Assembly (NCBI GenBank): GCA_963722585.1
Contig: CAVRNU010000017.1
Location: 1 to 64,000, forward strand
DNA: 64,000 bases
Origin: KBS-96 sp963722585
GTDB taxonomy: Bacteria; Acidobacteriota; Terriglobia; Bryobacterales; Bryobacteraceae
Direction: 5' to 3'
Each line of letters starts with the position of its first letter. Positions within the stretch are counted from its first letter, which is position 1. Positions 8,999 to 18,039 of this stretch are shown here, piece after piece. The notes under the pieces were generated by a model. That model saw only the letters and a program-made list of their open reading frames with translations. It was not told where the DNA came from and did not search any database. The translations under genes and the position numbers were made by a program.

Positions 8999-10000
8999 AT
9001 GTCCGTTTTCGGGCTCATCGTCTTTATCGTAGTTGTGGCACTCAGCTTCGATTTCGTAAACGGGTTTCATGATGCCGCGAATTCGCTCGCTACCGTTGTT
9101 GCAACCCGGGTGCTCACTCCGGTACAGGCCGTCGTGATGGCGGCCCTGTTCAACTTCATCGCGGCCTTTTTTCTGGGAACGAGTGTAGCGGCAACTATCG
9201 GAAGCGGATTTGTCAATACAAAAATCGTAACTCCCTATGTAATCCTCGCAGGGCTGGTGGGCGCCATCGCATGGAATCTTCTGACCTGGTATTTGAAACT
9301 GCCGGTAAGCTCCTCACATGGGCTCATTGGAGGTTACGCCGGTGCCGCGGTCGCGAAAGCAGGAGTGGGCGGGCTCGTGCTCGGAAAATGGCCGAGTACA
9401 CTGGCTTTCATAGTCGTTGCGCCGGTAATTGGACTCATACTCGGTTATTCCCTGATGATCCTTGTGTATTGGGTTTTCAGCGCCTTTTCTCCGGCACGCA
9501 TGGACCGCTGGTTCCGGCATCTGCAAATACTGTCGGCCGCGCTGCTCAGCTGTGCGCACGGAACAAACGACGCGCAGAAATCGATGGGCATCATCGCGGC
9601 GGTTCTCTTCGCAGCCGGCTTTGAGACGAGCCTTCGTGTTCCGGATTGGGTAATTTTCGCCTGTGCTGCCGCAATGGGACTAGGCACTCTCAGCGGAGGA
9701 TGGCGGATTGTCCACACTATGGGAACACGCCTGACACGTCTGAGGCCTCGTAGCGGCTTCTGTGCAGAAGCGGGAGCTGCGGTCTCGATTCTATTCGCGA
9801 CTTGGCTTGGCTTACCGGTTTCGACAACCCACGTTGTGACGGGCGCTATTGCGGGAGTCGGTTCCATTCAGCGAGTCAGGGCAGTCCGGTGGAACGTGGC
9901 CGCGGACGTCGTCACGGCCTGGGTTCTGACAATTCCGGCTGCCGCTGGCGCCTCCGCCTGCGCGTTTTTTGTCATTCGAATGTTCGAACCGAAAGCCTAG
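8999..10000 (+). CDS. PiT-family inorganic phosphate transporter
   Basis: A low-affinity phosphate (metal-phosphate):cation symporter of the inner membrane, 333 residues. The two inverted PiT signatures are present: FDFVNGFHDAANSLATVVATRV near the N-terminus and LLSCAHGTNDAQKSMGIIAAVL in the second half. The conserved PVSSSHGLIGGY and PVSTTHVVTGAI segments are also present. It sits 4 bp after the DUF47 gene, so the pair is almost certainly one transcript, and it ends 22 bp from the convergent MFS gene. No pho-box-like site was recognised upstream. Confidence 0.95.
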   Translation: MSVFGLIVFIVVVALSFDFVNGFHDAANSLATVVATRVLTPVQAVVMAALFNFIAAFFLGTSVAATIGSGFVNTKIVTPYVILAGLVGAIAWNLLTWYLKLPVSSSHGLIGGYAGAAVAKAGVGGLVLGKWPSTLAFIVVAPVIGLILGYSLMILVYWVFSAFSPARMDRWFRHLQILSAALLSCAHGTNDAQKSMGIIAAVLFAAGFETSLRVPDWVIFACAAAMGLGTLSGGWRIVHTMGTRLTRLRPRSGFCAEAGAAVSILFATWLGLPVSTTHVVTGAIAGVGSIQRVRAVRWNVAADVVTAWVLTIPAAAGASACAFFVIRMFEPKA

Positions 10001-10022
10001 CAAGGCCGACGCTTGCGGTCGA

Positions 10023-11666
10023 CTAATGCGCAATCGCCCGCGCCCCCGCTTTACGAGGATTATTTTTCGTGAGCAAAAAGGACAGTAAGAACATGATCCC
10101 TGTCGCAATTCCTAATAGCCAGAACGTGTCGATGTATGAGAGCGTCGACGCTTGATTCTGCATCGATCGATAGATCCTGCTATACGCCTGCGCCTGCGCT
10201 GGACCTACACCGGCGCGACTGAGTTGAGCGGCAAGAGACGCGGCTGAGTCCCGAAAGACCGGATTGCTGAGGCCAGTGTGGCTCGCCAACATCACTTGGT
10301 GAACCTGCGCACGCCGCGCCAGTATGGTCGTAACGGCAGAGGTGCCGACACTGCTGCCCATGTTGCGCACAAAGTTGATCAAGCCAGCCACTGCGTTGCT
10401 TTTCTCTTGCGGCAATCCGAGATATGCCACCATCGTTGCCGGGATGAAGATAAATCCCATCGGCACATACTGCGCAATACGTAACCAGGTGGCTGATACG
10501 AAGCTGATTTCGAGATCCACTCTCTGCGTGGAGAAAAACATCGCTGCGGTCAGCGTCACCCAACCGAAGGCCATTAAATAGCGCGCTTGAATTCTGCTCG
10601 TCAATTGCCCGACGAGCGGAAGTTCAATGAGCAGAAGCACTGCGGCAGCCGAAAGAACCATGCCGGCGCTTTCCGCCGTATATCCCAAAAGGCTCTGCAG
10701 AAACTGAGGCATCAAAACCGTAGTCGAAAAAGAAGCCGCTCCGACCATGAACATCATCAGGCAAGAAGTTGCGAAGTTGACGTTCTTAAATAAGCGAACG
10801 TCGAGAATAGGCTCTTTGACATGCAACTCCCATATGACAAGGCTCCCAAGACAGATGATGGAAATAATCGAGAGCGTGAGAATAAAGTTCGATCCAAACC
10901 AGTCGTCCTCCTGCCCTTTATCGAGGACGATTTGCAGAAAGGCGATTCCAACGGCGAGAAGCCCGAAGCCGATATAGTCGATACTGCTCTTCTGGAGAGT
11001 CGTCCGCTTGAGGAAAGGAGGGTCCTCAACGAATGTAACCACCAGGAAAAAGGCCAAAAGACCCACCGGCAGATTCATGAGAAAGATCCAGCGCCAGGTG
11101 TAGTTATCTGTGATCCAGCCGCCAAGCGTCGGTCCGATCGAAGGGGCAACTATCGCGGTCACTCCATATACGGAGAAGGCCAAACCCCTCTTTTCAGGCG
11201 GAAACGTGTCGGCAAGTATTGCCTGAGCCATCGGCTGCAGACCGCCGCCTCCAGCCCCTTGAATCACACGGGATATCAATAAAATAGCGAGTGTCGGTGC
11301 TACGCCGCACAACAGTGAACTTAAGGTAAACAGAGAGATACAGATGAGAAAGAACCGCTTTCGTCCCACCAGTGACACGAGCCAGCCCGTGATGGGCAGA
11401 ACGATGGCGTTTGAGACCAGATAAGAAGTCAGAACCCAGGTGCTTTCATCGCTGCTCGCCCCCAGGTTCCCGGCAATATGCGGGAGTGCAACGTTCGCGA
11501 TGCTGGTATCGAGCACTTCCATGAAAGCCGCCAGCGATACCACAAATGCAATTAACCAGGGATTTACTTTGGGCTTCGATGCCGATGCCTGATTGGGCAG
11601 GGCGACGGCGGCGCTCACGGTTTTCGCCGCATCCTCATAATCTGCTGCGATACGGTGTGTTTCCAC
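10023..11666 (-). CDS. DHA2-family MFS multidrug exporter (EmrB/QacA type)
   Basis: A 14-helix drug:H+ antiporter of 547 residues. Typical DHA2 motifs are LDTSIANVALPHIAGNLG (TM1), GWLVSLVGRKRFFLI (motif A), RVIQGAGGGGLQPM (motif B) and GPTLGGWITDNYTWRWIF (motif C). The start is a GTG at 11666, only eight bases from a 20-bp palindrome in the intergenic region shared with a divergent TetR gene. This suggests that the regulator represses the exporter by blocking its promoter or translation start. There is no adjacent EmrA-type adaptor, so it may work alone or with an unlinked partner. Confidence 0.93.
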   Translation of the reverse strand: METHRIAADYEDAAKTVSAAVALPNQASASKPKVNPWLIAFVVSLAAFMEVLDTSIANVALPHIAGNLGASSDESTWVLTSYLVSNAIVLPITGWLVSLVGRKRFFLICISLFTLSSLLCGVAPTLAILLISRVIQGAGGGGLQPMAQAILADTFPPEKRGLAFSVYGVTAIVAPSIGPTLGGWITDNYTWRWIFLMNLPVGLLAFFLVVTFVEDPPFLKRTTLQKSSIDYIGFGLLAVGIAFLQIVLDKGQEDDWFGSNFILTLSIISIICLGSLVIWELHVKEPILDVRLFKNVNFATSCLMMFMVGAASFSTTVLMPQFLQSLLGYTAESAGMVLSAAAVLLLIELPLVGQLTSRIQARYLMAFGWVTLTAAMFFSTQRVDLEISFVSATWLRIAQYVPMGFIFIPATMVAYLGLPQEKSNAVAGLINFVRNMGSSVGTSAVTTILARRAQVHQVMLASHTGLSNPVFRDSAASLAAQLSRAGVGPAQAQAYSRIYRSMQNQASTLSYIDTFWLLGIATGIMFLLSFLLTKNNPRKAGARAIAH

Positions 11667-11669
11667 GAA

Positions 11670-11694
11670 GTTTCGAAACGAATCATTTCGTTTC
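11670..11694. promoter_or_regulatory. Palindromic operator between MFS exporter and TetR genes
   Basis: GAAACGAATCATTTCGTTTC at 11675-11694 is a perfect inverted repeat with 8-bp arms and a 4-bp centre. It overlaps a second palindrome, GTTTCGAAAC (11670-11679). It lies between the two divergent genes and next to the GTG of the exporter. Size, symmetry and position fit a TetR-family operator for the adjacent regulator; binding is inferred. Confidence 0.6.
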
Positions 11695-11749
11695 TATCCT
11701 ACCAGCCCGCGTCGCATAATAAGCTAGTGGGCGCCTGTCTGGTCGCCTT

Positions 11750-12373
11750 TTGAATGGAAACGACGTGTTGAAGACAAATGCAGCTCGGACTCCCGGACCC
11801 CCACGGCGGACCATGGGACGCCCTCGCAGCGAGAAGACGCGAATAGCCATTCTGAAGGCGGCCTTTCGCTTGTTGAAGGAACAGGGTTTTGAGAGCGTTG
11901 CCTGTCAACAGATTGCGAAAGAAGCCGGCGTCAGCACGGCAACTCTGTACCGCTGGTGGAAAAACAAGCAGGCGATTCTACTTGACGCTTACCTCGAAAC
12001 CACCCGCGAACTCCTGCCGTACGGAAAACGCGGCAGTCCGCTGGCACGATTGCGAAACTACACCATACGGATAGCCGAGTTTCTAAAGAGCGAGGACGGC
12101 CGCGTATTTCTTCGGCTCATGTTGGCGATTCAAGACAATCCCGCTTTGCGCCAGGCGTTTTACGAGAACGTCTTTTTGCCACGTCGCGCAGAAGGCTGTA
12201 AGGTCGTGCAGGAAGCGATTTCCGCGGGAGAGTTACCCGCCACAGTCGATCCCGATCTCATAATCAATTTGCTGATCGGACCCCAGATTCTGCCTGCTTT
12301 GTTGGGCCAAGATCCAAATGCCAAGTCCGCTGAAAAGATATTCGACTTCGTCCTCAAAGCGACGTTGCCTTGA
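11750..12373 (+). CDS. TetR/AcrR-family transcriptional regulator
   Basis: A DNA-binding repressor with the helix-turn-helix domain at the N-terminus: GRPRSEKTRIAILKAAFRLL, GFESVACQQIAKEAGVSTATLYRWWKNKQAIL. This is followed by a helical ligand-binding domain ending LPALLGQDPNAK, with a C-terminal TetR_C-like region. In-frame starts include TTG 11750, GTG 11765 and ATG 11813 (MGRPRSEK); none has a strong Shine-Dalgarno sequence, so the first 21 residues are uncertain. Divergent from the DHA2 exporter across a palindromic site, it is probably its local repressor. Confidence 0.92.
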   Translation: MNGNDVLKTNAARTPGPPRRTMGRPRSEKTRIAILKAAFRLLKEQGFESVACQQIAKEAGVSTATLYRWWKNKQAILLDAYLETTRELLPYGKRGSPLARLRNYTIRIAEFLKSEDGRVFLRLMLAIQDNPALRQAFYENVFLPRRAEGCKVVQEAISAGELPATVDPDLIINLLIGPQILPALLGQDPNAKSAEKIFDFVLKATLP

Positions 12374-12394
12374 ATGCGAAACAAGCTGTGCGGG

Positions 12395-12988
12395 TTATGC
12401 GCTATGCCGTATCCAGCGAATGATCGATAGAACGCTTCCGGCGACAGACAAGGTAATGACTGTGATCATGATTGCCACAAACGTATTCGTCTTGGCGAAC
12501 CGTAGAAACGCGTGTCCGAACGTGAGCGCCAGGAGACCGACGGCGGTGAACCGCACGATCCGGCCGGCGACTACAATAGCGAGCAGCCGCGACCGCGGAT
12601 AGTTAAACGCACTTGCGGCAGCCACTACCGGAGTAAATGGGAACGGCGGAGGCGCGATGCAGGCGATCGCTAGCGGAATCGAAGCGTGAACTTCCATCTT
12701 GCGCTTAAGGTACTCGTGGCGCCGCCGGCTCATCATCCTATCGAGTGCCGCCTCGCCGCCTTTTCGTGCAACGACATCCAGGATGAAGACTCCTATGCAC
12801 GACCCGAACGAGGCCATCAACACGTAAAAAGGAAGACGGCGCTGGTCGCGAAGTGTCAAGGCTGTAACCAATAAATCATTTCCCAAAGGTAGAAACAGGA
12901 AAGATGAATCGAGCACGCCCATGACGAACAACCCAGCCCCTCCTAGATGCAGGAGCCAGCCCAAAAAGTAGCGAAAGCTGTTATCCAT
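12395..12988 (-). CDS. VTT/DedA-like (YqaA-type) membrane protein
   Basis: About 197 residues with several membrane segments. It has a DedA/SNARE-associated (VTT) pattern: GLFVMGVLDSSFLFLPLGNDLLVTAL, a central ASFGSCIGVFILDVVARKGG with the characteristic small-residue turn, ACIAPPPFPFTPVVAAASAF, and basic FNYPRSRLLAIVVAGRIVRF. Family members act in lipid scrambling or membrane homeostasis; the specific role is unknown. ATG 12988 gives MDNSFRYFLGW; a GTG at 13015 is in frame but has no better ribosome site. It is convergent with the TetR gene. Confidence 0.8.
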   Translation of the reverse strand: MDNSFRYFLGWLLHLGGAGLFVMGVLDSSFLFLPLGNDLLVTALTLRDQRRLPFYVLMASFGSCIGVFILDVVARKGGEAALDRMMSRRRHEYLKRKMEVHASIPLAIACIAPPPFPFTPVVAAASAFNYPRSRLLAIVVAGRIVRFTAVGLLALTFGHAFLRFAKTNTFVAIMITVITLSVAGSVLSIIRWIRHSA

Positions 12989-13138
12989 TTCCGACGGCCG
13001 CACATGTATAGTCACGCTCTCGAGCGACGAATTACAAGCGGAAGCTTGGGAAACGTCGAGTGCGGAGCCGGAAAAATGAAGATGAAAGACGTCAGTTAGG
13101 ATAAATACCAGGGCGCCGTCGGCAACCCATTGAAAGCA

Positions 13139-13213
13139 TGGTAGCGCTAACGGGAATCGAACCCGTATTTAAGCCTTGAGAGGGCTCCGTCCTAACCGTT
13201 AGACGATAGCGCC
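13139..13213 (-). tRNA. tRNA-Glu (anticodon CUC), CCA encoded
   Basis: Read on the minus strand, the cloverleaf folds fully: acceptor GGCGCTA/TAGCGCT, D arm GTC...GAC, anticodon stem GAGCC/GGCTT with loop CTCTCAA (anticodon CTC), and T arm ACGGG-TTCGATT-CCCGT. Discriminator A and an encoded CCA follow. The 1:72 pair reads G-U rather than G-C. Glutamate identity follows from the anticodon. Confidence 0.95.
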
Positions 13214-13292
13214 AAGTTCCGCCGGACGAAACCAGTATAGCCGACCATCCCTCCAGCCGAGTTGAACGTGGCTCGACGAAAGAGCGCTGCGG

Positions 13293-13802
13293 TCAGAGCG
13301 CTTCGGGCATCGGCAGTCCCGACTTCGCCAGGGCTTTGGTGATGAGTCCGATTGCCTCGCCTTCGCTCAAATTTCTAGCGATGGAGGTCTCCATAATCAC
13401 CATCTGCCTTGCCCGGTCGAGCATCTTCTTCTCGCGGAACGACAATGGCTTGTTTGTTTGAATCATCAGCAGTGTCTTGAACACTTCGGAGATTTCTAGA
13501 AGACTGCCGTTCTTCATCTTGTCACAGTTTTCCTTGAACCGGTCCTTCCAATCCTGAACGCAAGTCGGGCGGCCGGCCGCGAGGTAGCTCAGTACACGCG
13601 TGATCTCGCTGCACGTCGTAACTTTTCGCAGTCCCACATCTCCCACGTGCGAGAAGGGGACCATAATTGTCATGCTGTTGGGATGAAGACGTAGGAGGTA
13701 GAAGCGCTCTTGTTGGGCTCCGAAGCAACGGGAGGAGATGTTCTCGATGGTGCCAATCCCGTGATTTGGATATACAACTTTTTCGCCAACCTGGAAGGTC
13801 AT
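13293..13802 (-). CDS. CarD/CdnL-family transcriptional regulator
   Basis: A 169-residue RNA-polymerase-binding factor. The N-terminal CarD/TRCF-RID Tudor-like domain is clear: FQVGEKVVYPNHGIGTIENI, then FYLLRLHPNSMTIMVPF. The C-terminal helical DNA-binding domain includes DWKDRFKENCDKMKNGSLLEISEVFKTL and LSFREKKMLDRARQM. Such proteins stabilise the open complex at rRNA and other promoters. The start ATG at 13802 has an AAAGAGG-like ribosome site. It lies next to a tRNA gene and is transcribed in the same direction. Confidence 0.95.
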   Translation of the reverse strand: MTFQVGEKVVYPNHGIGTIENISSRCFGAQQERFYLLRLHPNSMTIMVPFSHVGDVGLRKVTTCSEITRVLSYLAAGRPTCVQDWKDRFKENCDKMKNGSLLEISEVFKTLLMIQTNKPLSFREKKMLDRARQMVIMETSIARNLSEGEAIGLITKALAKSGLPMPEAL

Positions 13803-14073
13803 TCGCGGACCTCTTTCTGAGATTTTTAAAGTCCAGTTACCAAGTACAAAGCCGACTGCAATGGTAATGCCGTGAGATGCTTCTCGTCAAGAGGAAAGTG
13901 GCTTAACATACACCCGGCGCGTGGTACTCGGCGGATTCGTTAAAGTGGCGCGATTCCCATCGCTTTCGAGCTACATGCACTGAGACGAGGTGTACGCCTT
14001 CTACAAACGTGTGCAACCAACCCATAATCGTGAACTGTACCCCTCCGGCGCACATCCGCTCGCTACACTGTTC

Positions 14074-14694
14074 GTGAGGAGACTAAAGCATCTTGTGAAG
14101 TGGAAAGTAGCAGCCCTCGTATCGACGTCTTTTCTCGCTCTCGGAATCGTCAGCGCAGGTCTGTATTTCGGCGGCGCATTTCGGCTTCTTTCGCTGAGCG
14201 CTTCTCTTCAAGGACCCGCCATTATCGGCCAGATCCAGCATTTGAGCCAGTTAGCAACCGTGAAGTACACGGTGGAACGCGTCGTTGGGCTCAATGAGCC
14301 GCGGAGTCCGTTCGGCGAAGAATCCATTCTGCTGATGGTCGAAGGTCAGGCTGTCGCCGGCGTCGACCTTTCCTGTCTGACCTCGAAAGACTTGTCGTTC
14401 ATCGGAAGAGAAACCGTCGCTATCCGGCTTCCGCGCGCCAGGCTGATCGACGTTTACCTCGATGAGAAACAAACCAAAATCTGGGACCGCCATATTACTT
14501 GGTGGACACCCTGGATCACAAATGACCCCGACCTTGAAACAAAGGCGCGGCTCTCCGCGCTTGACGATGTCCGATCCGCAGTCCTGCGAATGGGCATTCT
14601 CGACGACGCCCAGCGAAGTGCTCAGATGGCGCTCGCAACTTTCTTTCGAACGCTTCACCTCGAGCCAGCGTTTGCTGGTTCGAATGCTTCCTAG
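14074..14694 (+). CDS. DUF4230-like membrane-anchored protein
   Basis: About 206 residues with a basic N-terminus (RRLKHLVKWK), one membrane helix (VAALVSTSFLALGIVSAGLYF) and an extracytoplasmic domain. The latter has LSQLATVKYTVERVVGL, LLMVEGQAVAGVDLS and IRLPRARLIDVYLDEKQTKIWDR, matching the DUF4230 pattern (a single-pass protein with a beta-rich domain); the function of this family is unknown. The frame is open from GTG 13990; GTG 14074 and GTG 14095 are alternatives and the latter has GAGGAG upstream, so the exact start is uncertain. It is followed 68 bp later by the ADOP permease. Confidence 0.75.
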   Translation: MRRLKHLVKWKVAALVSTSFLALGIVSAGLYFGGAFRLLSLSASLQGPAIIGQIQHLSQLATVKYTVERVVGLNEPRSPFGEESILLMVEGQAVAGVDLSCLTSKDLSFIGRETVAIRLPRARLIDVYLDEKQTKIWDRHITWWTPWITNDPDLETKARLSALDDVRSAVLRMGILDDAQRSAQMALATFFRTLHLEPAFAGSNAS

Positions 14695-14762
14695 CCGTCA
14701 GAGTTAGACCGCCGCGGTAACCTATTCTCCGCTGCATCGTCTCCTCCGGAGAATCGGACTGC

Positions 14763-17297
14763 ATGCGCCACAACCTGGTCTACGGCTTACGGCAAATCAG
14801 ACGCAACCTGCTGTTCAGCTCTGTCGCCGTTGTTCTGCTCGCGACTGGAATTGGCGCGAACACCGTCATCTTCAGCTTCATCGAGGCGCTTCTTTTGAAG
14901 CCGCTTCCAGTTCGCGAGCCGCGCAACCTGTATCTTTTAGAGCAGTTGGGCCCGCATCGAGTCCGGCCCGCAACGGATTTTGAATACTCGCAGTTTTTGC
15001 AGCTCACAAAGAGAACAGACCTTTTTGCGCGGCTGGTGGCTGAAAGCGCATGGAGACCCGAGAACCAGTTTCCATTGACGGATTCCTCGCCTGCCCGTCT
15101 GGTCATGACCCAAATCGTTTCTCCGAATTATTTTCGGGAACTGGGCATCCATGCGGTTCTCGGACGCGTGCTATCGGAAGCTGACGCAAAGGACATCTCC
15201 AATATTCCCGTAGTGCTGAGCTATCAGTTCTGGAAGTCGCAATTTGGCGGAAGCCGGGGAGCCATCGGCCGCGTGCTTCGCATCAAGAACTTCCCATTCG
15301 TCGTCGCCGGAGTGCTGCCCGAATCGTTTCATAGCATCGATATCGAGCGTGCTCCAGGCATCCGGCTGCCCGTCTCCGCCGCCCGCATTCTATTTGGACA
15401 TGAAGCTTGGGACTCACGCCGGGAGGATTGGTATTCGCTCAAGTTTCGGATCCTCGCGCGGCTAGCTGACGGAATTTCTCCCGCGCAGGCGGCCGCCGCC
15501 ATCGAGCCCCAGTTGAAGGCATCCACCGAGTGGAGCTTTCGAGAATGGGCCTCGCATCTGGCAAAACCCTTTCCAGCCGAAGCCCAACGCAACCAGCTGG
15601 ACTGGTTGCTGGAGTTCCATCCCTTCTGGCAGTCCATCGCCAACGGCACTTCGCAGCTCCGCGTTCAGTTTTCAAATGCACTGTCGATGTTGATGGGCGC
15701 CGCAAGCCTGCTGATGTTGGTTGCCTGCCTCAACATCGCGAGTCTGCTGCTCGTCAAATCGGAAGCTCGCAGAAAGGAGATCGCTCTGCGCGCTTCGCTT
15801 GGTGCCGGCCAACTTCGGATTATCTGCCAGTTAGCAACTGAATATGCATTGCTCGCCGTGCCCGGCATGGCGCTAGGCCTGGCGTTCGCTTGGATTGCCG
15901 GGCCGATCCTCCTCAGCCTCTTCCCTCCAGCCCGAGACACCAGCCACCTGCTAACACCCCATATCATCTCGGTGACGCCGGATTGGCGCGTCGTGCTCTT
16001 CAGCGCCGGAGTGGCCCTGCTGAGCCTGCTCGTATTTGGAATCCTTCCTGCCTGGCGGGCAACCCGGCTCGATCTCAACGCCGAGCTGAAACTTCAGTCG
16101 CGGTCCTTCACGCGCTTCACCTCCGGTTTGACGCCGATTGCGCTTCAGGCGGCCTTAGGTGTAGTCCTCATCTTTGCCGCCGTTCAAATGTTGCATACAT
16201 ATTGGAACTTGCAGCATCTCGACCCCGGCTTCAACAAAACTAATCTCGTCGAGTTCACAATCGATCCGGGAAGCGCCGGGTATTCCGCCGCGAAATTAGG
16301 CCTCTTCTTCAACACGTTCAAGGATCGCGTGGAGAGCCTACCCGGAGTGCAGTCCGCCGCCTACGCACAAGTCGGCATCATGCGCGGCACTGGAATGAAA
16401 ATGACAGTAGCCCCGCGAGGCGTGGTTCTCCCCAAGCAAACCTTTCTCAACACCACCCTCAACAACGTCAGTCCCGGTTATTTCAAGACCATGGGTATTC
16501 AGCTCCTCGGCGGCCGCAACTTCAGCTTGGCCGATACGGCAAAGAAGCCTGTGCCCATTGTCGTGAACCAAGCGTTTGCCGAGTTCTTCTTCCCGCACCA
16601 GAACCCAATCGGCAAGTTGATGGTTTCCGGAACAGACGGAACGAAGCCGCCGAACTGGGTCATCGTGGGAGTAAGCGCCACCGCGAAGTTCCGCTCGCTG
16701 CGCGAAAGCGATCCCCCGATCCTTTACGGAGCTCTGGATGAAAGCAAAACCGAGCAACCTTCCATGGTGCTTTACGTTAGAACGCGAAACAACGCAGACA
16801 CTGTGATTCACGAGGTGCGCCAGGCGCTCCGGCAAATTGACGCAACCGTGCCTCTCACAGAAGTCGAGACCATGACCCAGGAAGTTCAGACATCGTTGTG
16901 GCAGGAACGCCTGGTGGCTCTACTTGCTTGCTTCTTCGGAGTTGTAGCGCTTTTCTTCGCGGCCATCGGGCTTTATGCCGCCCTCGCCTATTCCGTCGCT
17001 CAAAGAGCGCGCGAGCTCGGTATTCGCCTCGCCGTCGGCGCCCAGATGCACGACATTCTCGCAACGGTCTGCGGACGAATGGGTCTGGCCGTCAGCTCCG
17101 GGCTTGCCGCCGGCGCGCTGGCTACCCTGATGACCGCGAAGCTGCTCGGCCACCTGCTATACGACGTACACCCGCGCGACCCAATAGCGATCGCCGCCGC
17201 GCTGGCAATCGTTGGCTTGAGCGCCGCCACCGCCGCAACAATACCCGGTTGGAGAGCCGTTCACACCGATGCCGCCACAGCCCTTCGTGAAGAATGA
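14763..17297 (+). CDS. ADOP-family ABC transporter permease (MacB/FtsX type)
   Basis: An 844-residue 'acidobacterial duplicated orphan permease'. It begins LVYGLRQIRRNLLFSSVAVVLLATGIGANT, the standard ADOP TM1, and continues with a MacB periplasmic core domain. The first FtsX block follows (LVACLNIASLLLVKSEARRKEIALRASLGAG), then a second MacB-like core and a C-terminal FtsX block (RARELGIRLAVGAQ, PGWRAVHTDAATALREE). The family is strongly expanded in Acidobacteriota and usually has no adjacent ATPase, as here. It is intact, in contrast to the remnant at 34534. Its substrate is unknown; mechanotransmission or peptide/lipoprotein export is likely by analogy to MacB. Confidence 0.94.
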   Translation: MRHNLVYGLRQIRRNLLFSSVAVVLLATGIGANTVIFSFIEALLLKPLPVREPRNLYLLEQLGPHRVRPATDFEYSQFLQLTKRTDLFARLVAESAWRPENQFPLTDSSPARLVMTQIVSPNYFRELGIHAVLGRVLSEADAKDISNIPVVLSYQFWKSQFGGSRGAIGRVLRIKNFPFVVAGVLPESFHSIDIERAPGIRLPVSAARILFGHEAWDSRREDWYSLKFRILARLADGISPAQAAAAIEPQLKASTEWSFREWASHLAKPFPAEAQRNQLDWLLEFHPFWQSIANGTSQLRVQFSNALSMLMGAASLLMLVACLNIASLLLVKSEARRKEIALRASLGAGQLRIICQLATEYALLAVPGMALGLAFAWIAGPILLSLFPPARDTSHLLTPHIISVTPDWRVVLFSAGVALLSLLVFGILPAWRATRLDLNAELKLQSRSFTRFTSGLTPIALQAALGVVLIFAAVQMLHTYWNLQHLDPGFNKTNLVEFTIDPGSAGYSAAKLGLFFNTFKDRVESLPGVQSAAYAQVGIMRGTGMKMTVAPRGVVLPKQTFLNTTLNNVSPGYFKTMGIQLLGGRNFSLADTAKKPVPIVVNQAFAEFFFPHQNPIGKLMVSGTDGTKPPNWVIVGVSATAKFRSLRESDPPILYGALDESKTEQPSMVLYVRTRNNADTVIHEVRQALRQIDATVPLTEVETMTQEVQTSLWQERLVALLACFFGVVALFFAAIGLYAALAYSVAQRARELGIRLAVGAQMHDILATVCGRMGLAVSSGLAAGALATLMTAKLLGHLLYDVHPRDPIAIAAALAIVGLSAATAATIPGWRAVHTDAATALREE

Positions 17298-17373
17298 CGC
17301 CGAGGTCTACCTGCTTGGCCTTTGGGCACACAGCACACCGCTCGGTGGCGCGGGCCGCTGGCCTGTTATGCCG

Positions 17374-18039
17374 CTATTCCGGGAGCGACGAAATTCGTTT
17401 TTCTGGAACGGCCCGCACCAGCATTTGCTTTCCCATCGGCTTAAAAGGCAGCGTAAGGTACAGCCGTATCAGAGCGGGCCAGGCAGGCAGTCTCGACTTA
17501 ATAGTAAGCGGGAGAAAGCGGGGCTGGCAAAGGATCACCCGAAAGCTGTTTGCAGCGAGGAAATCCATGAGGCTGTGGTGAGAATAGGCAGTGACGTGCG
17601 TGTAATCGTCAAAATATTCTCGGTAAGCATATCTGTAGTTCGGCTGCAGGATGTTCAAAGTGCCACCCGGTTTTAGTCGCGTAAACAACTGTTCGAGGAT
17701 AACGGAAAATTCCCTCTGAGTCAGATGCTCGAATAGGTTGCTGGCGAAAACGAAATCCAAAGAATCCTCTTCCACCGAGCTAAGATCCGTTACGCTGCCG
17801 ATTCGCGCCACGATTTCCGGCTGAAGATACTGTCTCATGCCCTCCCACTGATCTATGGCGATACGGCGCCCGCAGCGGATGTTATTGATGAAGTGGCCAT
17901 AGCCGGCCCCAAGTTCCAATACGGAGGCGTCCGGCGCGATCAACGCCTGAAAGTAGGCGGCGCACAGAGTTTTCCATAGGGTCTCGCGCTTCGAATCGTA
18001 GGGAAAGCGTGTGCTGTGATAACCGTTTACCGGAACCAC
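17374..18039 (-). CDS. Class I SAM-dependent methyltransferase
   Basis: A 221-residue enzyme with motif I (VLELGAGYGHFINNI), an acidic residue after strand 2 (IAIDQWEG), LDFVFASNLFEHL (motif for the methyltransferase_11/23 type) and FTRLKPGGTLNILQPNY. It is probably a small-molecule or glycan-lipid methyltransferase; the substrate is not visible. The gene starts with GTG inside the last codons of the upstream GT2 gene (13-bp overlap), so the two are translationally coupled, which points to a shared glycoconjugate pathway. Confidence 0.88.
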   Translation of the reverse strand: MVPVNGYHSTRFPYDSKRETLWKTLCAAYFQALIAPDASVLELGAGYGHFINNIRCGRRIAIDQWEGMRQYLQPEIVARIGSVTDLSSVEEDSLDFVFASNLFEHLTQREFSVILEQLFTRLKPGGTLNILQPNYRYAYREYFDDYTHVTAYSHHSLMDFLAANSFRVILCQPRFLPLTIKSRLPAWPALIRLYLTLPFKPMGKQMLVRAVPEKRISSLPE

